Source: Okeania hirsuta | GTDB taxonomy: Bacteria > Cyanobacteriota > Cyanobacteriia > Cyanobacteriales > Microcoleaceae | NCBI RefSeq assembly: GCF_003838195.1 | Contig: NZ_RCBY01000065.1 | Coordinates: forward strand, 1-34,292 | Direction: 5' to 3' | Length of the DNA: 34,292 bases | Part shown: positions 8,756 to 17,378 of the stretch, in pieces | Layout of the letters: each line of letters opens with the position of its first letter | Numbering within the stretch: position 1 is the first letter of the stretch | The notes under the pieces: model-generated | Seen by the model: the letters and a program-made list of their open reading frames with translations, nothing else | Told to the model about the DNA's origin: nothing | The model's database searches: none | Made by a program: the position numbers and the translations under genes

Positions 8756-9267
8756 AATTAAAGATTCAGTAAAGTTACACATAAATAGTTGACCTTGAGG
8801 AAATATTTATGGTATTAAAGAGATTTTTTATGAAAATTATGTAAAGTTGAGCAGGATTTATGCGTGTTTTTTAAAGATTCAGTGAAGTTATGAATAAACC
8901 CTTGCTATTTTACTATTTTATTTGTAGTATTGAGATACTAATGCTTTTATAGTCTAGTCAAGCACAAGTATTGAACTTACTGAAAATCAAGTAATTTTAT
9001 TTGCAAGTGATGGTGATTATTTGCACAAACTAGCCTGATTGGAGAGAAAGAAGGACTATACCGAAAAAAATCTGGTTTTTATGGTATCAGGGGTTTTCAC
9101 AAGCACCATTGCTTGTTAGTGGTACTTAGACATTTTCTGGCAGAAAAACGGCTTGAAAGTCAGCCTAAACAAGGGAATTACGTCAATGCCCTAAAAATGG
9201 CTAAAACCCTTGGTAATAAAGAATTTATACCTTTTTGACGTAAAAACCTCTACCTGTCCATATTTGA
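8756..9267. other. Intergenic with an unrecognised open stretch
   Basis: AAAGATTCAGTRAAGTTA occurs twice (about 8760 and 8873). From 9017 to 9238 one plus frame stays open for 73 codons (RKKSGFYGIRGFHKHHC, VNALKMAKTLGNKEFIPF) without a start codon or ribosome site that I can support. It reads like a gene relic, but I do not recognise the family. Confidence 0.35.
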
Positions 9268-10024
9268 GCCTATTTTCCGCTACTATTTTGTGTAAGTCCC
9301 ATTAGAAAGTGTTATGAATCTTGGAAACAGTATAACCCTGAGTGGGAGGTTATTTTTCTAGAGGAAAACAATTCAAAAGACCATATCACTTTTTCTGTAC
9401 CGGAAGAAAAATTATGCCAATTCCCTAAAACTAAACAATCTGACCTAGTTAGACTTGAATTACTCTCAAAATATGGAGGGGTTTGGGCTGACGCAACTAG
9501 CCTCTGCCGAGTCCCGCTAGACAAATGGTTAGGAGACTATACTCAAGCTGGCTTTTTTGCCTTTGTTTACAAAACAAAAGGATACGGATGGATTTTTACT
9601 TGGTTTTTAGCTGCAGAAAAGTCTAATCCTATCATTGTAAAAATTAATCAAAAGTTAACTTCTTTTTATCGTGATCATGAGTTTTACCATAGTGGTACAA
9701 CAATAGAGTTGTCGCTAAATAAAGAGAAAAAATAACTCTAACCTAGACAGAGCAATAATTCTAAGTATTTTTGATATCTCATAGCTACAATCCTTACATA
9801 ACAAGGCTTTTGGGATTTTTTAAAATTATAAAGCGACAAGTCTAATAGCGAAAAAAAGACTTAAGTTTTTGCAGTTATTTTTTAATAGGAAATATAAAAC
9901 AACTAGATTTTGGTCTTCATGGATTGTCAGGAAAATTTTTAAAGTTTATCCCTATTTTATTTTTCACTTCATATTTGCTAATTTAATAAATTCAGATCGA
10001 GAACTTTTGGAACTATATAAAAAA
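9268..10024 (+). pseudogene. Broken capsule-type glycosyltransferase
   Basis: Frame 9268-9735 encodes the middle of a DXD-type sugar transferase of the capsular polysaccharide synthesis family: KCYESWKQYNPEWEVIFLEE, then SDLVRLELLSKYGGVWAD with the family's YGGVWxD motif. There is no start codon and the usual N-terminal segment is missing (TGA at 9265). The frame ends at 9735. In another frame, 9872-10024 gives TTRFWSSWIV and YPYFIFHFIFANLINSD, which fits the C-terminal part of the same family. So the gene is truncated at the 5' end and interrupted between about 9735 and 9870. It lies in the same direction as, and directly before, the ASST-like gene. Such enzymes build capsule or exopolysaccharide repeat units. 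Confidence 0.65.
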
Positions 10025-11395
10025 ATGATGAAAAATAACCTTCAACTTAGAGAAAAAGAACAAGACTCTCAAGAGCAAGACAGATTTGGACTAATTATGT
10101 TCTGTATTTCCCTGATCTTTCTTGTGTTTGCCTATGGAGTAGCTGTTGGTAAATATAGGGTTTTCCCCTATAAAGTCATTAATAAAGTAACTTCTGTTGC
10201 GGAAAAAGGTCTCAAACAATTTCGTGAAGATACCAAAATTGAGCTACCTTGGTATTTAAAGCGTTTGGATAGTCCATACCCACAAGCAATTCTTAATACC
10301 AACAAGGCTTACCCAGGTTTAAATTTACTCACCGGTTTTTCAGACAAAAACACCAAACTATTAATACAGATCCTTGACATGGATGGCAATATACTCCATG
10401 AATGGGATGCTGACTGGAAAAGAATCCTGCCTAATCTTGAATACCTTCCCGAACGAAAGATTCCTAAATCCAGACCAGGCACGACAATTCATGGAATAGT
10501 CATGATGGAAAATGGAGATATTGTGTTCAACTTTTCCGAACTTGGTCTAGTTCGTTTAGATGTAAATGGAGATGTAGTATGGTCGCTACCTTACTCAACT
10601 CACCACTCTGTTCACTTACATGATGACGGAAATCTTTGGGTTTCAGGGCAAAAGTTTCATGAAAAAGATGACGTTGAAGCGATTTCTCGTTTTCCGAATC
10701 GTAAACCTCCTATTTGGGAATATACAATTATAGAAGTATCCCCAGATGGTAAAATCTTAAATGAGTGGTCAATTCCAGAAATCCTGCGCCAAAACGGTTA
10801 TTTAGGACTGCTTAACCTAGGAACCCTCAAGAACTGGGAAACAATAGTAGGAGGTGATGCTGATGTACTCCATGCCAATGATGTCAAGCCATTTCCGTCC
10901 GATCTTGAGGAAGGTTTCTTTAAGCGTGGGGATATTATGGTCTCTCCAAGAAATATCAATACAGTCTTTGTTTTCAATAAAGAAACTGAAAAGATTAAGT
11001 TTGTTAGCACAGGTTTGTTTGTCAGACAACACGATCCCGATTTTATTGACGGTAACACTTTTTCAGTCTTTGATAACAATAACAGTGCGCCAAAATCAGC
11101 AAATCCTCAAAGTCGTATCTTGCTTATATCAGCTCCAGAAAATGAAGTGGAGGTCTTTTTTGAAGGTACTAAAGATACGCCTTTTTTTACAGAAGTCTGT
11201 GGCAAAAACCAGTGGCTACCCAACGGGAATGTTCTGATTACAGACTGTGTAAATGGTAGAGCATTTGAGGTCAACCGTGAAGGAGAAATTGTCTGGCAAT
11301 ATTATAACTATGTTAATGAAGGAATGGTAGGAATAGTTTCGGAAGTGCAGCGCCTGCCCCTCAAATATGAACAAATTTTTCGCAAGGACAAATAA
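10025..11395 (+). CDS. Membrane-anchored arylsulfotransferase-like (ASST family) protein
   Basis: The 456-residue protein has one N-terminal membrane segment (FGLIMFCISLIFLVFAYGVAVG, about 20-41) and then a beta-propeller domain of the arylsulfotransferase (ASST) superfamily. Family marks are LLIQILDMDGNILHEW, the THHSVHLHDDGNLWVSG histidine-rich segment, VLHANDVKPF, VRQHDPDF and WLPNGNVLITDC with GEIVWQY. Classical ASST enzymes move sulfate between phenolic esters in the periplasm without PAPS, using a histidine; that this protein is catalytic is not shown. The frame stays open upstream to a TTG at 9869, but that stretch reads as glycosyltransferase relic, so ATG 10025 (or 10028) is the likely start, with GGAA about 13 nt before it. 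It heads a likely three-gene unit with the next two genes. Confidence 0.8.
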   Translation: MMKNNLQLREKEQDSQEQDRFGLIMFCISLIFLVFAYGVAVGKYRVFPYKVINKVTSVAEKGLKQFREDTKIELPWYLKRLDSPYPQAILNTNKAYPGLNLLTGFSDKNTKLLIQILDMDGNILHEWDADWKRILPNLEYLPERKIPKSRPGTTIHGIVMMENGDIVFNFSELGLVRLDVNGDVVWSLPYSTHHSVHLHDDGNLWVSGQKFHEKDDVEAISRFPNRKPPIWEYTIIEVSPDGKILNEWSIPEILRQNGYLGLLNLGTLKNWETIVGGDADVLHANDVKPFPSDLEEGFFKRGDIMVSPRNINTVFVFNKETEKIKFVSTGLFVRQHDPDFIDGNTFSVFDNNNSAPKSANPQSRILLISAPENEVEVFFEGTKDTPFFTEVCGKNQWLPNGNVLITDCVNGRAFEVNREGEIVWQYYNYVNEGMVGIVSEVQRLPLKYEQIFRKDK

Positions 11396-11459
11396 GCTAA
11401 AATCATTTCAAGTAGTTTTTAACAAGTAGAAACCCTAACTCAATTTGGATATAAAAAAA

Positions 11460-11711
11460 ATGAAACAGGTATTGACATTTGTAGAGTTATTTCTGGCCTC
11501 CCTATTTCTTGTTCTCACGATCTCCCACCCTGCCATGGCCTATGTGGGACCAGGAGCTGGTCTCGCCGCCATTGGTGCTTTTTTTGCCCTTGTTGCAGGT
11601 ATTATTGCAGCTTTGTTTGGCTTTTTGTGGTATCCCATTAAGCGACTTCTACGGAAACGTAAGCAATCTAAAGAAGAAGAAAATGATCGTCAAAAAGAGG
11701 AGGCACAATGA
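11460..11711 (+). CDS. Small membrane protein with exported AYVGPGAG motif
   Basis: An 83-residue protein: a signal-like segment (FVELFLASLFLVLTISHPAMA), the motif AYVGPGAGLAAIGA, a glycine/alanine-rich membrane segment (FFALVAGIIAALFGFLWYPI) and a charged cytosolic tail (KRLLRKRKQSKEEEN). The function is unknown. I recall similar AYVGPGAG peptides in other cyanobacteria but cannot confirm their context. The start is ATG 11460; a TTG at 11445 is less likely. Its stop overlaps the next start by 4 bp (ATGA at 11708), so translation is probably coupled to the membrane sulfotransferase, pointing to a partner or anchor role. Confidence 0.78.
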   Translation: MKQVLTFVELFLASLFLVLTISHPAMAYVGPGAGLAAIGAFFALVAGIIAALFGFLWYPIKRLLRKRKQSKEEENDRQKEEAQ

Positions 11712-13204
11712 GCCACTGGATAGGTGCTACTTTATTTGTTGTTGGTTTCCTCATATTAGTCCAAAGTTTCCAGCTAGTTGAAAAGAGTAAAAAGACAACT
11801 GCCATGGGGGGTCGTTCTTTGGATATAATTCGTTCTTCTCAGCTCAGTGAAGAGGAAAAAGAATCCTTACTACAAAAAAATGCTAAAGATTTGTTTGGAT
11901 TATTTTTTATTCTTGCTTTTGGTGGAATAGTATCTGTTATCCTACCTCTTGGACTACTATGGTTAGCTGAAAAGTTGGGTTGGCTATCTCTAGATGCTGT
12001 ATTTAAAACCCTTCTTTCGCCAGTCTTTTTGATTCTCAGCACTATCCTAGCTGTAGTAGTGTTGTTTGTTAAACCTTCTCAGACCCAAAAAACTTGGCAA
12101 CAATCTAATGGTGAAGCATCAAGTCAGGTTCAAGCTAGTAATTTTTCTGGACTTGATCGAGCATTGTACTATCTGGCATTTAATACTTCTACTGCTCAGA
12201 TAGCATTGGCAGATATGGAAGATTCCATGTTTGCCAAAGAACTATCCTCTTGTCGCATTGAGCGACCAGTTTTTATCACTGCACTTCCGCGAGCAGGAAC
12301 AACTTTATTGCTTGAATGTTTTGATAGTACGCCAGAGTTTGCGACTCATTGTTATCGGGATATGCCATTTGTATTAATTCCTTGCCTATGGGATCGTTTC
12401 TCAAAATCTTTTCAGAAGAATATTGAGTCCCAAGAAAGGGCACATGGTGATGGGATGCAAGTCACCCCAGATAGTCCAGAAGCATTAGAAGAAGTAGTAT
12501 GGAAAACATTCTGGAAGCGACATTATCACAAAGATCGTATTATTCCTTGGGAGAATGAAACAGATCGAGAATTTGAGGATTTTTTCCGCAGTCATATGCG
12601 TAAGATTATCATGCTGCGCAAGCAAGTAGATGCAGAGGGGGTGCGTTATGTTTCAAAAAATAACCTCAATATTGCCCGAACAAAGCTGCTGAATCAACTA
12701 TTTCCTGATTCAATTATGATAATTCCTTTCAGAGATCCATTCAATCATACTGCCTCGTTATTAAAGCAGCATCGTAACTTTCTTCGTATTCATCAAGAAG
12801 ATAGCTTTGCCTCAGACTATATGCGAGCAATTGGTCACTATGATTTTGGAAAAAATCTCTGTCCTGTTGACTTCGATAGTTGGTTTGAGAAAAGGGAGTC
12901 GAAAGAGGCTGATTCTCTTGCTTTTTGGTTAGAGTATTGGGTTGCTAGTTACAGACATCTTTTAGCACAGAGAAGTAATTTTCTGAATTTTCTTAACTAC
13001 GATGCTTTCTGTGAAAATCCTGAACATGGGTTGAGGATATTAGCGGAGGTCGTAGATAGTTCTCATCCAGAAACATTAATGGCATCAGCAACTAGTATAC
13101 ACCATCCACGACCCAAGGATATTGATACCAGTATGGTATCTAGTTCGCTCTTAGAAGAAGTAAATCTTATTTACGAACAGTTGAAAGAGAAATCTCTGAA
13201 CTAG
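11708..13204 (+). CDS. Three-TM membrane protein fused to a PAPS-dependent sulfotransferase
   Basis: 498 residues. Residues 1-125 hold three predicted membrane segments (about 5-22, 62-86 and 102-122), with a charged loop between the first two. Residues 185-490 form a sulfotransferase domain: the 5'-phosphosulfate loop is ALPRAGTTLL (192-201) and the 3'-phosphate motif is FRDPFNHTAS (Arg342, Ser350). It would transfer sulfate from PAPS to a hydroxyl or amine of an unknown acceptor at the inner face of the membrane. Most bacterial sulfotransferases are soluble, so the fused membrane part is notable; it may place the enzyme beside a lipid-linked or exported acceptor. It overlaps the preceding small membrane gene by 4 bp. 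Confidence 0.85.
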   Translation: MSHWIGATLFVVGFLILVQSFQLVEKSKKTTAMGGRSLDIIRSSQLSEEEKESLLQKNAKDLFGLFFILAFGGIVSVILPLGLLWLAEKLGWLSLDAVFKTLLSPVFLILSTILAVVVLFVKPSQTQKTWQQSNGEASSQVQASNFSGLDRALYYLAFNTSTAQIALADMEDSMFAKELSSCRIERPVFITALPRAGTTLLLECFDSTPEFATHCYRDMPFVLIPCLWDRFSKSFQKNIESQERAHGDGMQVTPDSPEALEEVVWKTFWKRHYHKDRIIPWENETDREFEDFFRSHMRKIIMLRKQVDAEGVRYVSKNNLNIARTKLLNQLFPDSIMIIPFRDPFNHTASLLKQHRNFLRIHQEDSFASDYMRAIGHYDFGKNLCPVDFDSWFEKRESKEADSLAFWLEYWVASYRHLLAQRSNFLNFLNYDAFCENPEHGLRILAEVVDSSHPETLMASATSIHHPRPKDIDTSMVSSSLLEEVNLIYEQLKEKSLN

Positions 13205-13251
13205 AACTTGATATCTAGACTTGATATACACCCTATTCCATGTAAGTTTGG

Positions 13252-13362
13252 TACAGCGATTCTAGTAGATTTGCTCAACAAGAATGAAAACTTAATTCCA
13301 TACTTCAAAAACTATTTAAAAAGCTAGTGCCACTGTACCTCATAAACCTGGAATGTGCTGTA
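13252..13362 (-). repeat. TACAGC/GCTGTA element, family B (copy 3, inverted)
   Basis: Read on the minus strand it begins TACAGCACATTCC and TATGAGGTAC like the other copies and ends GCTGTA. The rest of the gap 13205-13562 holds a solitary family-A-like end (GTTGCTGAATTAGGCTATGA, from 13375) and no gene. Confidence 0.55.
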
Positions 13363-13562
13363 AATAATTACGAGGTTGCTGAATTAGGCTATGAATTTGT
13401 GACAGTAGAATCTTGAGTGCCTTTACTGGTTTTCCCATGCTTAAGAAGCTCTGTAATAGCTACACAGATAAAATTCCATGATAATTGAAATTATTTAGGG
13501 GTCACGATCATTTTACCATTTCCACACTTTCTTGATATACTGTTTACAAATCAGCTATTAGA

Positions 13563-14480
13563 TTATGTGTCTAACCAGAATAGCTCTCTGTTGACTATTT
13601 CTTGAAGTTCAGTAATATCTTCTCGAAAAACCTCATTGAGAGACTTTCTTAAGGTAAGAGGTAAAGATGGAATTGCCCCACTATTCCATTTCTTCAAAGT
13701 TTTAATCAGTTTCTGATACACAGAGTTAGGTAATACTTTCTTTAAAAAAGACTTCAGTGGATTAGATGTAGATAAAAATTGATGAATTAACTTATTTTTT
13801 GGCAAATATCCTTGATTCTTTTGCCGTTCAATATTAGGGACAAAAGAATCATCTACCCCTAGATATTGATAGACTTCTTTGATAACTTCTAGGGGGTTTT
13901 GGCGAAAATCATCATAAAAAAGAATTTTGAGTTGCTCGGGTTCAAAATAATTTAAGTATCGTTTAATCTGTTGCGAATACATTCCTACTTTGGTATAGTG
14001 CCAATCCCAACCCCAGTTATTACTTATTCTTTCTGCTTCTCGTTCAAGAGCTTCTTCTAAAGATAAAGGTTCCAATAAATGTCGAATATTCATCACATAA
14101 TGTGAATAAAGACGATCTACAGGATGACGCAACATAACTATCATTTTAACATCAGGAATATACTTTTTGATATTTTCTGGTGCTTTAGGAAAATAGAGAT
14201 AGCGTACAGATGCTTCTCCGATCGCCATCTCATTAGAAACTTTATCAAATAGAGTTTGATAGCTTTCCCAATCTGTAATTGTATTTTGGTACAAACGTTT
14301 CAGCAAAACTTCAGGAGATTCTGGCCCTGAATAGGGAGGTAATTTTGCTCCTTCAAACACAAAAAAATTAGGTTCTTTAGGATTGGACATAAACACCTGG
14401 GGATGCTGCTTCAGATAATTCCATAGAGAGCTAGTCCCTGATTTTGCAGCACCTAGAAGGATAAAGTTGGGAAGTGTCAT
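13563..14480 (-). CDS. PAPS-dependent sulfotransferase (Sulfotransfer_1/NDST-like)
   Basis: A soluble 305-residue enzyme. The 5'-phosphosulfate loop is GAAKSGTSSLWNYL (10-23), the 3'-phosphate motif MLRHPVDRLYSHY has Arg118 and Ser126, and a second family segment is GEASVRYLYFP. The GAxKxGTxxL form of the loop is typical of heparan/chondroitin-type and many bacterial glycan or metabolite sulfotransferases. The start is ATG 14480; the frame extends six codons further to a TTG that lacks support. It lies downstream of, and in the same direction as, the frameshifted sulfotransferase, 125 bp away. The acceptor is unknown; the neighbourhood suggests a surface glycan. Confidence 0.9.
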   Translation of the reverse strand: MTLPNFILLGAAKSGTSSLWNYLKQHPQVFMSNPKEPNFFVFEGAKLPPYSGPESPEVLLKRLYQNTITDWESYQTLFDKVSNEMAIGEASVRYLYFPKAPENIKKYIPDVKMIVMLRHPVDRLYSHYVMNIRHLLEPLSLEEALEREAERISNNWGWDWHYTKVGMYSQQIKRYLNYFEPEQLKILFYDDFRQNPLEVIKEVYQYLGVDDSFVPNIERQKNQGYLPKNKLIHQFLSTSNPLKSFLKKVLPNSVYQKLIKTLKKWNSGAIPSLPLTLRKSLNEVFREDITELQEIVNRELFWLDT

Positions 14481-14605
14481 TAAACTTAACCTACACAATT
14501 GAACTCTTGATTATTAAACCTTTTAATTGGTCTTAATGTCTATAATTACTCTGCTCGAGCTACAAACACCCTTTTAAATAATACTATTTAATCATTAAGT
14601 TTAGC

Positions 14606-15563
14606 CTAAGTTTTATACCCCAAACCAGCGAGAGTATCTCCTGCAAATTCTTCCCACAGGGCAACGTCTTCTGCTGAAAGTCGAGTCTGCCATTCTCTAA
14701 TAGAACCTTGGCGAATATGTTTACCTTCTCCTTTATTTTCTACTTTACTAATATCTTTTGCATCAATAATATTATCAATTAAAGCTCGATCGTAGTCTAA
14801 ACCAATAAAATAAAAAATTTTGCTCAGTTCTTCTTGCAGATTCGGTGCGGAGGTTTTCATAACGAACTGAGTAGATGCGATCGCTTATTTCTAGGTCTGC
14901 TTTAGCTTTTTCTCTTGTCTCAATTGCTTTTTTCCATATTTTAGCGACAGTTATTGTACTTTGTTTTGCCCAACGTGTAGTTTTTGCTCTTCCTTGGTAA
15001 GAAACACAAACATCTCGCCCATCTCTAATAATCTCTATGCTTTTAGCTTCTGGAAACTGCCGTAAAATGACATCAATATAACGTAAATTTTGTGGTTTTT
15101 TTTCTAGCAAAATCTGCTTTTCAGAACCTCCATTATTTTCAAAAAAGCGATCGAACATTAATTGGTTTAAAGTTCTAACTTTTATTAAGTCATCTTCCGA
15201 ACCTGAGCCAACTTTTGCTATTAATTGTTCTAGCTCCGCATAACTGACTAGATTATAAAGCCCAATGTTTTCTTGACATTTTTGATATATCTTATACTTG
15301 TTTAAAATACCTTGCCATAAATCTTCTGAATTAAATCCAAATAACAAAGGCTTCAAACCATAAGACATTAGTATCCATTTGGCTGAATTCAATCTTTTTT
15401 TGAACTTCTGATTTTTTAAATAAGTAAAGTTGTTGTAAGTTATAGAATAAGCATGACTTTCATTTGGAACTGTTAGAACATCAGAATGACTACCAATCAT
15501 TCTCTTCAACCAACTTGTACCAGAACGAGGACAACCTACTACAAATAATTTACGGTATACCAT
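14606..15563 (-). pseudogene. Sulfotransferase split by a +1 frameshift
   Basis: Frame one (ATG 15563) encodes MVYRKLFVVGCPRSGTSWLK with the phosphosulfate loop GCPRSGTSWL and, near residues 177-189, IEIIRDGRDVCVSY with the 3'-phosphate Arg180 and Ser188. It runs to YSVRYENL and then goes out of frame, ending at 14775. The missing C-terminus is in another frame from about 14855 to 14606: APNLQEELSKIFYFIGLDYD, then RQGSIREWQTRLSAEDVALW and GLGY, the classic end of the family. Dropping one base near 14850-14856 (in CCTCCGC) restores a protein of about 318 residues, the normal size. So it is a recent frameshift, an assembly error, or much less likely recoding. It is a different subfamily from the neighbouring enzyme. 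Confidence 0.8.
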
Positions 15564-15718
15564 AGTAACTTAGTTCTGATTACTAATGTTTAGGAATTAC
15601 ATCTTAATAATTATACTACACAAATTATAAATCAGATATGAGAATTTGACCATTTCTTAAAAGTCTAGAATATAGTGCTGATCATATTATATTGATAATA
15701 TATTTTTTTCTTTCTTCC

Positions 15719-15780
15719 TTCCCTGTTCCCTATTCTCTAAAATCAGACAATATTTCGCAATTAAAATAAGATTGCTATAT
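15719..15780 (-). repeat. Dispersed repeat with TATAGCAATC end (partner at 25654)
   Basis: The reverse complement (TATAGCAATCTTATTT.., ATATTGT, then AGGGAACAGGGAA) matches 25654-25712 with several substitutions. In both copies it runs into a GGGAACA heptamer tract. Confidence 0.55.
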
Positions 15781-15847
15781 CTATTTAAAATGACTATAAT
15801 AATTATCAATAATTACAAAAATTATCAACGGATATAAAGAAACTATT

Positions 15848-17350
15848 ATGAATTTTTTTGATAAATTAATAACCAGTATAGAACAGAATCAAACTTTACT
15901 TTATCTGGAGTTAGACCCAGACTTAGAAAGTTTGCCTAAGGAGACAGATCGTCAAAATATTCCCAACAAATATTTATTTGATAATCCTCCAGAAAAAGAC
16001 AATCAAGAATTAATTCAATATTGGTGGGAGTGGCTCCATTTTTTAATAACTCAAACCCAAAAATATGTATGTGCTTATAAATTTTCTTTAGGCTATTATC
16101 AATCTTTGGGCATACCAGGTTTAGAACTACTTCAGCAAACCATAAAAACTATTCCTGCTGAAATTCCAATTATTTTAGATGCGAAACACGGCGACCTCAA
16201 TACAAGTACAGTATTTGCTAGGACTATTTTTCAAGATTTACAAGTAGATGCTTGTACAATTTCACCTTACACTGGTCTTGATTTAGTTGCACCTTTTTTA
16301 CTTTATCCAGGCAAAACAGTATTCCTACTTTGTGCTACAGCAAATTCTTCTGCAGCAGTGTTACAAGAATACCCAAATCAAGGGCAACCTCTTTATCTCA
16401 AATTAGTAGAAGAAGCTCAAAGATGGGCAACTCCCGAACAGCTAGGTTTAGAAGTAGGAGTAATGCCAGATATTCTAGCTAGAATCAGAAAAATTGCTCC
16501 CGAAAGATTAATACTAATTCAGGGAGATATAGCGGAAGAAAATGATATTGCTAATCCTGAAGAATTAGCTCAACTTTTAGCTGCTGGTTTGAATATTAAT
16601 GGTGAAGGATTATTATTACCAATCCCACCAAAATTATTTGGTACAGCAAATCCTAATCAAGAAATTGAAACCTTAAGAAATAGGATTAATGAACAACGTC
16701 TACAGGTAGTTGAAGGTAGTCCTACCTGTGAATTGTGGTTGCCAGATGTTTGTTTTTTAAAGCATGAACCACACCGGGATTTAATCTTACAACTTTACGA
16801 TATTGGATGTATTATTTTTGGCGACCATGTACAAGCATCGGGGGCGACTTTTCCTTATTATATAGACTTACGAAAAATCATTTCTATTCCTCAAATATTC
16901 CATAAAATTGTCACTGCTTATGCAGAAATTCTCAAAGATTTAGAATTTGATAGAATTGCAGGTATTCCTTATGGTTCATTGCCCACTGCCACAGGTTTAG
17001 CTTTGCGTCTAGAACGTCCGATGATATTTCCTCGGAAAGAGGTAAAAGCTCATGGTACTGGTCGATTAATTGAAGGGCATTTTCAATCAGGGGAAAAAAT
17101 TGTTGTTGTGGATGATATTATGATTAGCGGTAATAGTGTAATGGAGGGAGTAGATAAACTTAAATCAGTGGGATTGCAAGTAGAAGATATTGTTGTTTTT
17201 ATTGACCATGAACGGGGAGTAAAAGATAAGTTACAAGAAAATGGATATAGGAGTTATTCAGTATTGACTTTGACAGAAATTGCTCAAACTTTATATGAGT
17301 CTAGTAAGATTAATTCTGAGCAATTTTATATCCTGAAAAATCATCATTAA
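15848..17350 (+). CDS. pyrFE: Bifunctional orotidine-5'-phosphate decarboxylase / orotate phosphoribosyltransferase (PyrF-PyrE fusion)
   Basis: Catalyses the last two steps of UMP synthesis. Residues 1 to about 285 are an OMP decarboxylase of the subfamily with LDAKHGDLNTS (catalytic Asp111, Lys113, Asp116). Residues about 300-490 are an orotate phosphoribosyltransferase with the PRPP loop VVVDDIMISGNS (419-430) and the RKEVKAHGTGRLIEG loop. The order is decarboxylase first, the reverse of the animal and plant UMP synthase. This inverted fusion is known in cyanobacteria and in trypanosomatids, where transfer from bacteria has been proposed. The start is ATG 15848, with AAAGA upstream. A 28-bp gap to the next gene suggests co-transcription. 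Confidence 0.93.
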   Translation: MNFFDKLITSIEQNQTLLYLELDPDLESLPKETDRQNIPNKYLFDNPPEKDNQELIQYWWEWLHFLITQTQKYVCAYKFSLGYYQSLGIPGLELLQQTIKTIPAEIPIILDAKHGDLNTSTVFARTIFQDLQVDACTISPYTGLDLVAPFLLYPGKTVFLLCATANSSAAVLQEYPNQGQPLYLKLVEEAQRWATPEQLGLEVGVMPDILARIRKIAPERLILIQGDIAEENDIANPEELAQLLAAGLNINGEGLLLPIPPKLFGTANPNQEIETLRNRINEQRLQVVEGSPTCELWLPDVCFLKHEPHRDLILQLYDIGCIIFGDHVQASGATFPYYIDLRKIISIPQIFHKIVTAYAEILKDLEFDRIAGIPYGSLPTATGLALRLERPMIFPRKEVKAHGTGRLIEGHFQSGEKIVVVDDIMISGNSVMEGVDKLKSVGLQVEDIVVFIDHERGVKDKLQENGYRSYSVLTLTEIAQTLYESSKINSEQFYILKNHH

Positions 17351-17378
17351 AATATAGGAAATATTTTAGATAATTACA

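Noticed and set aside
7816-14877. A 7-kb stretch without HIP1 sites covering most of the sulfation region, as a sign of gene transfer
   Set aside because: About ten sites in 34 kb makes such a gap unremarkable, and an equally long gap (20.5-28.1 kb) covers ordinary genes.
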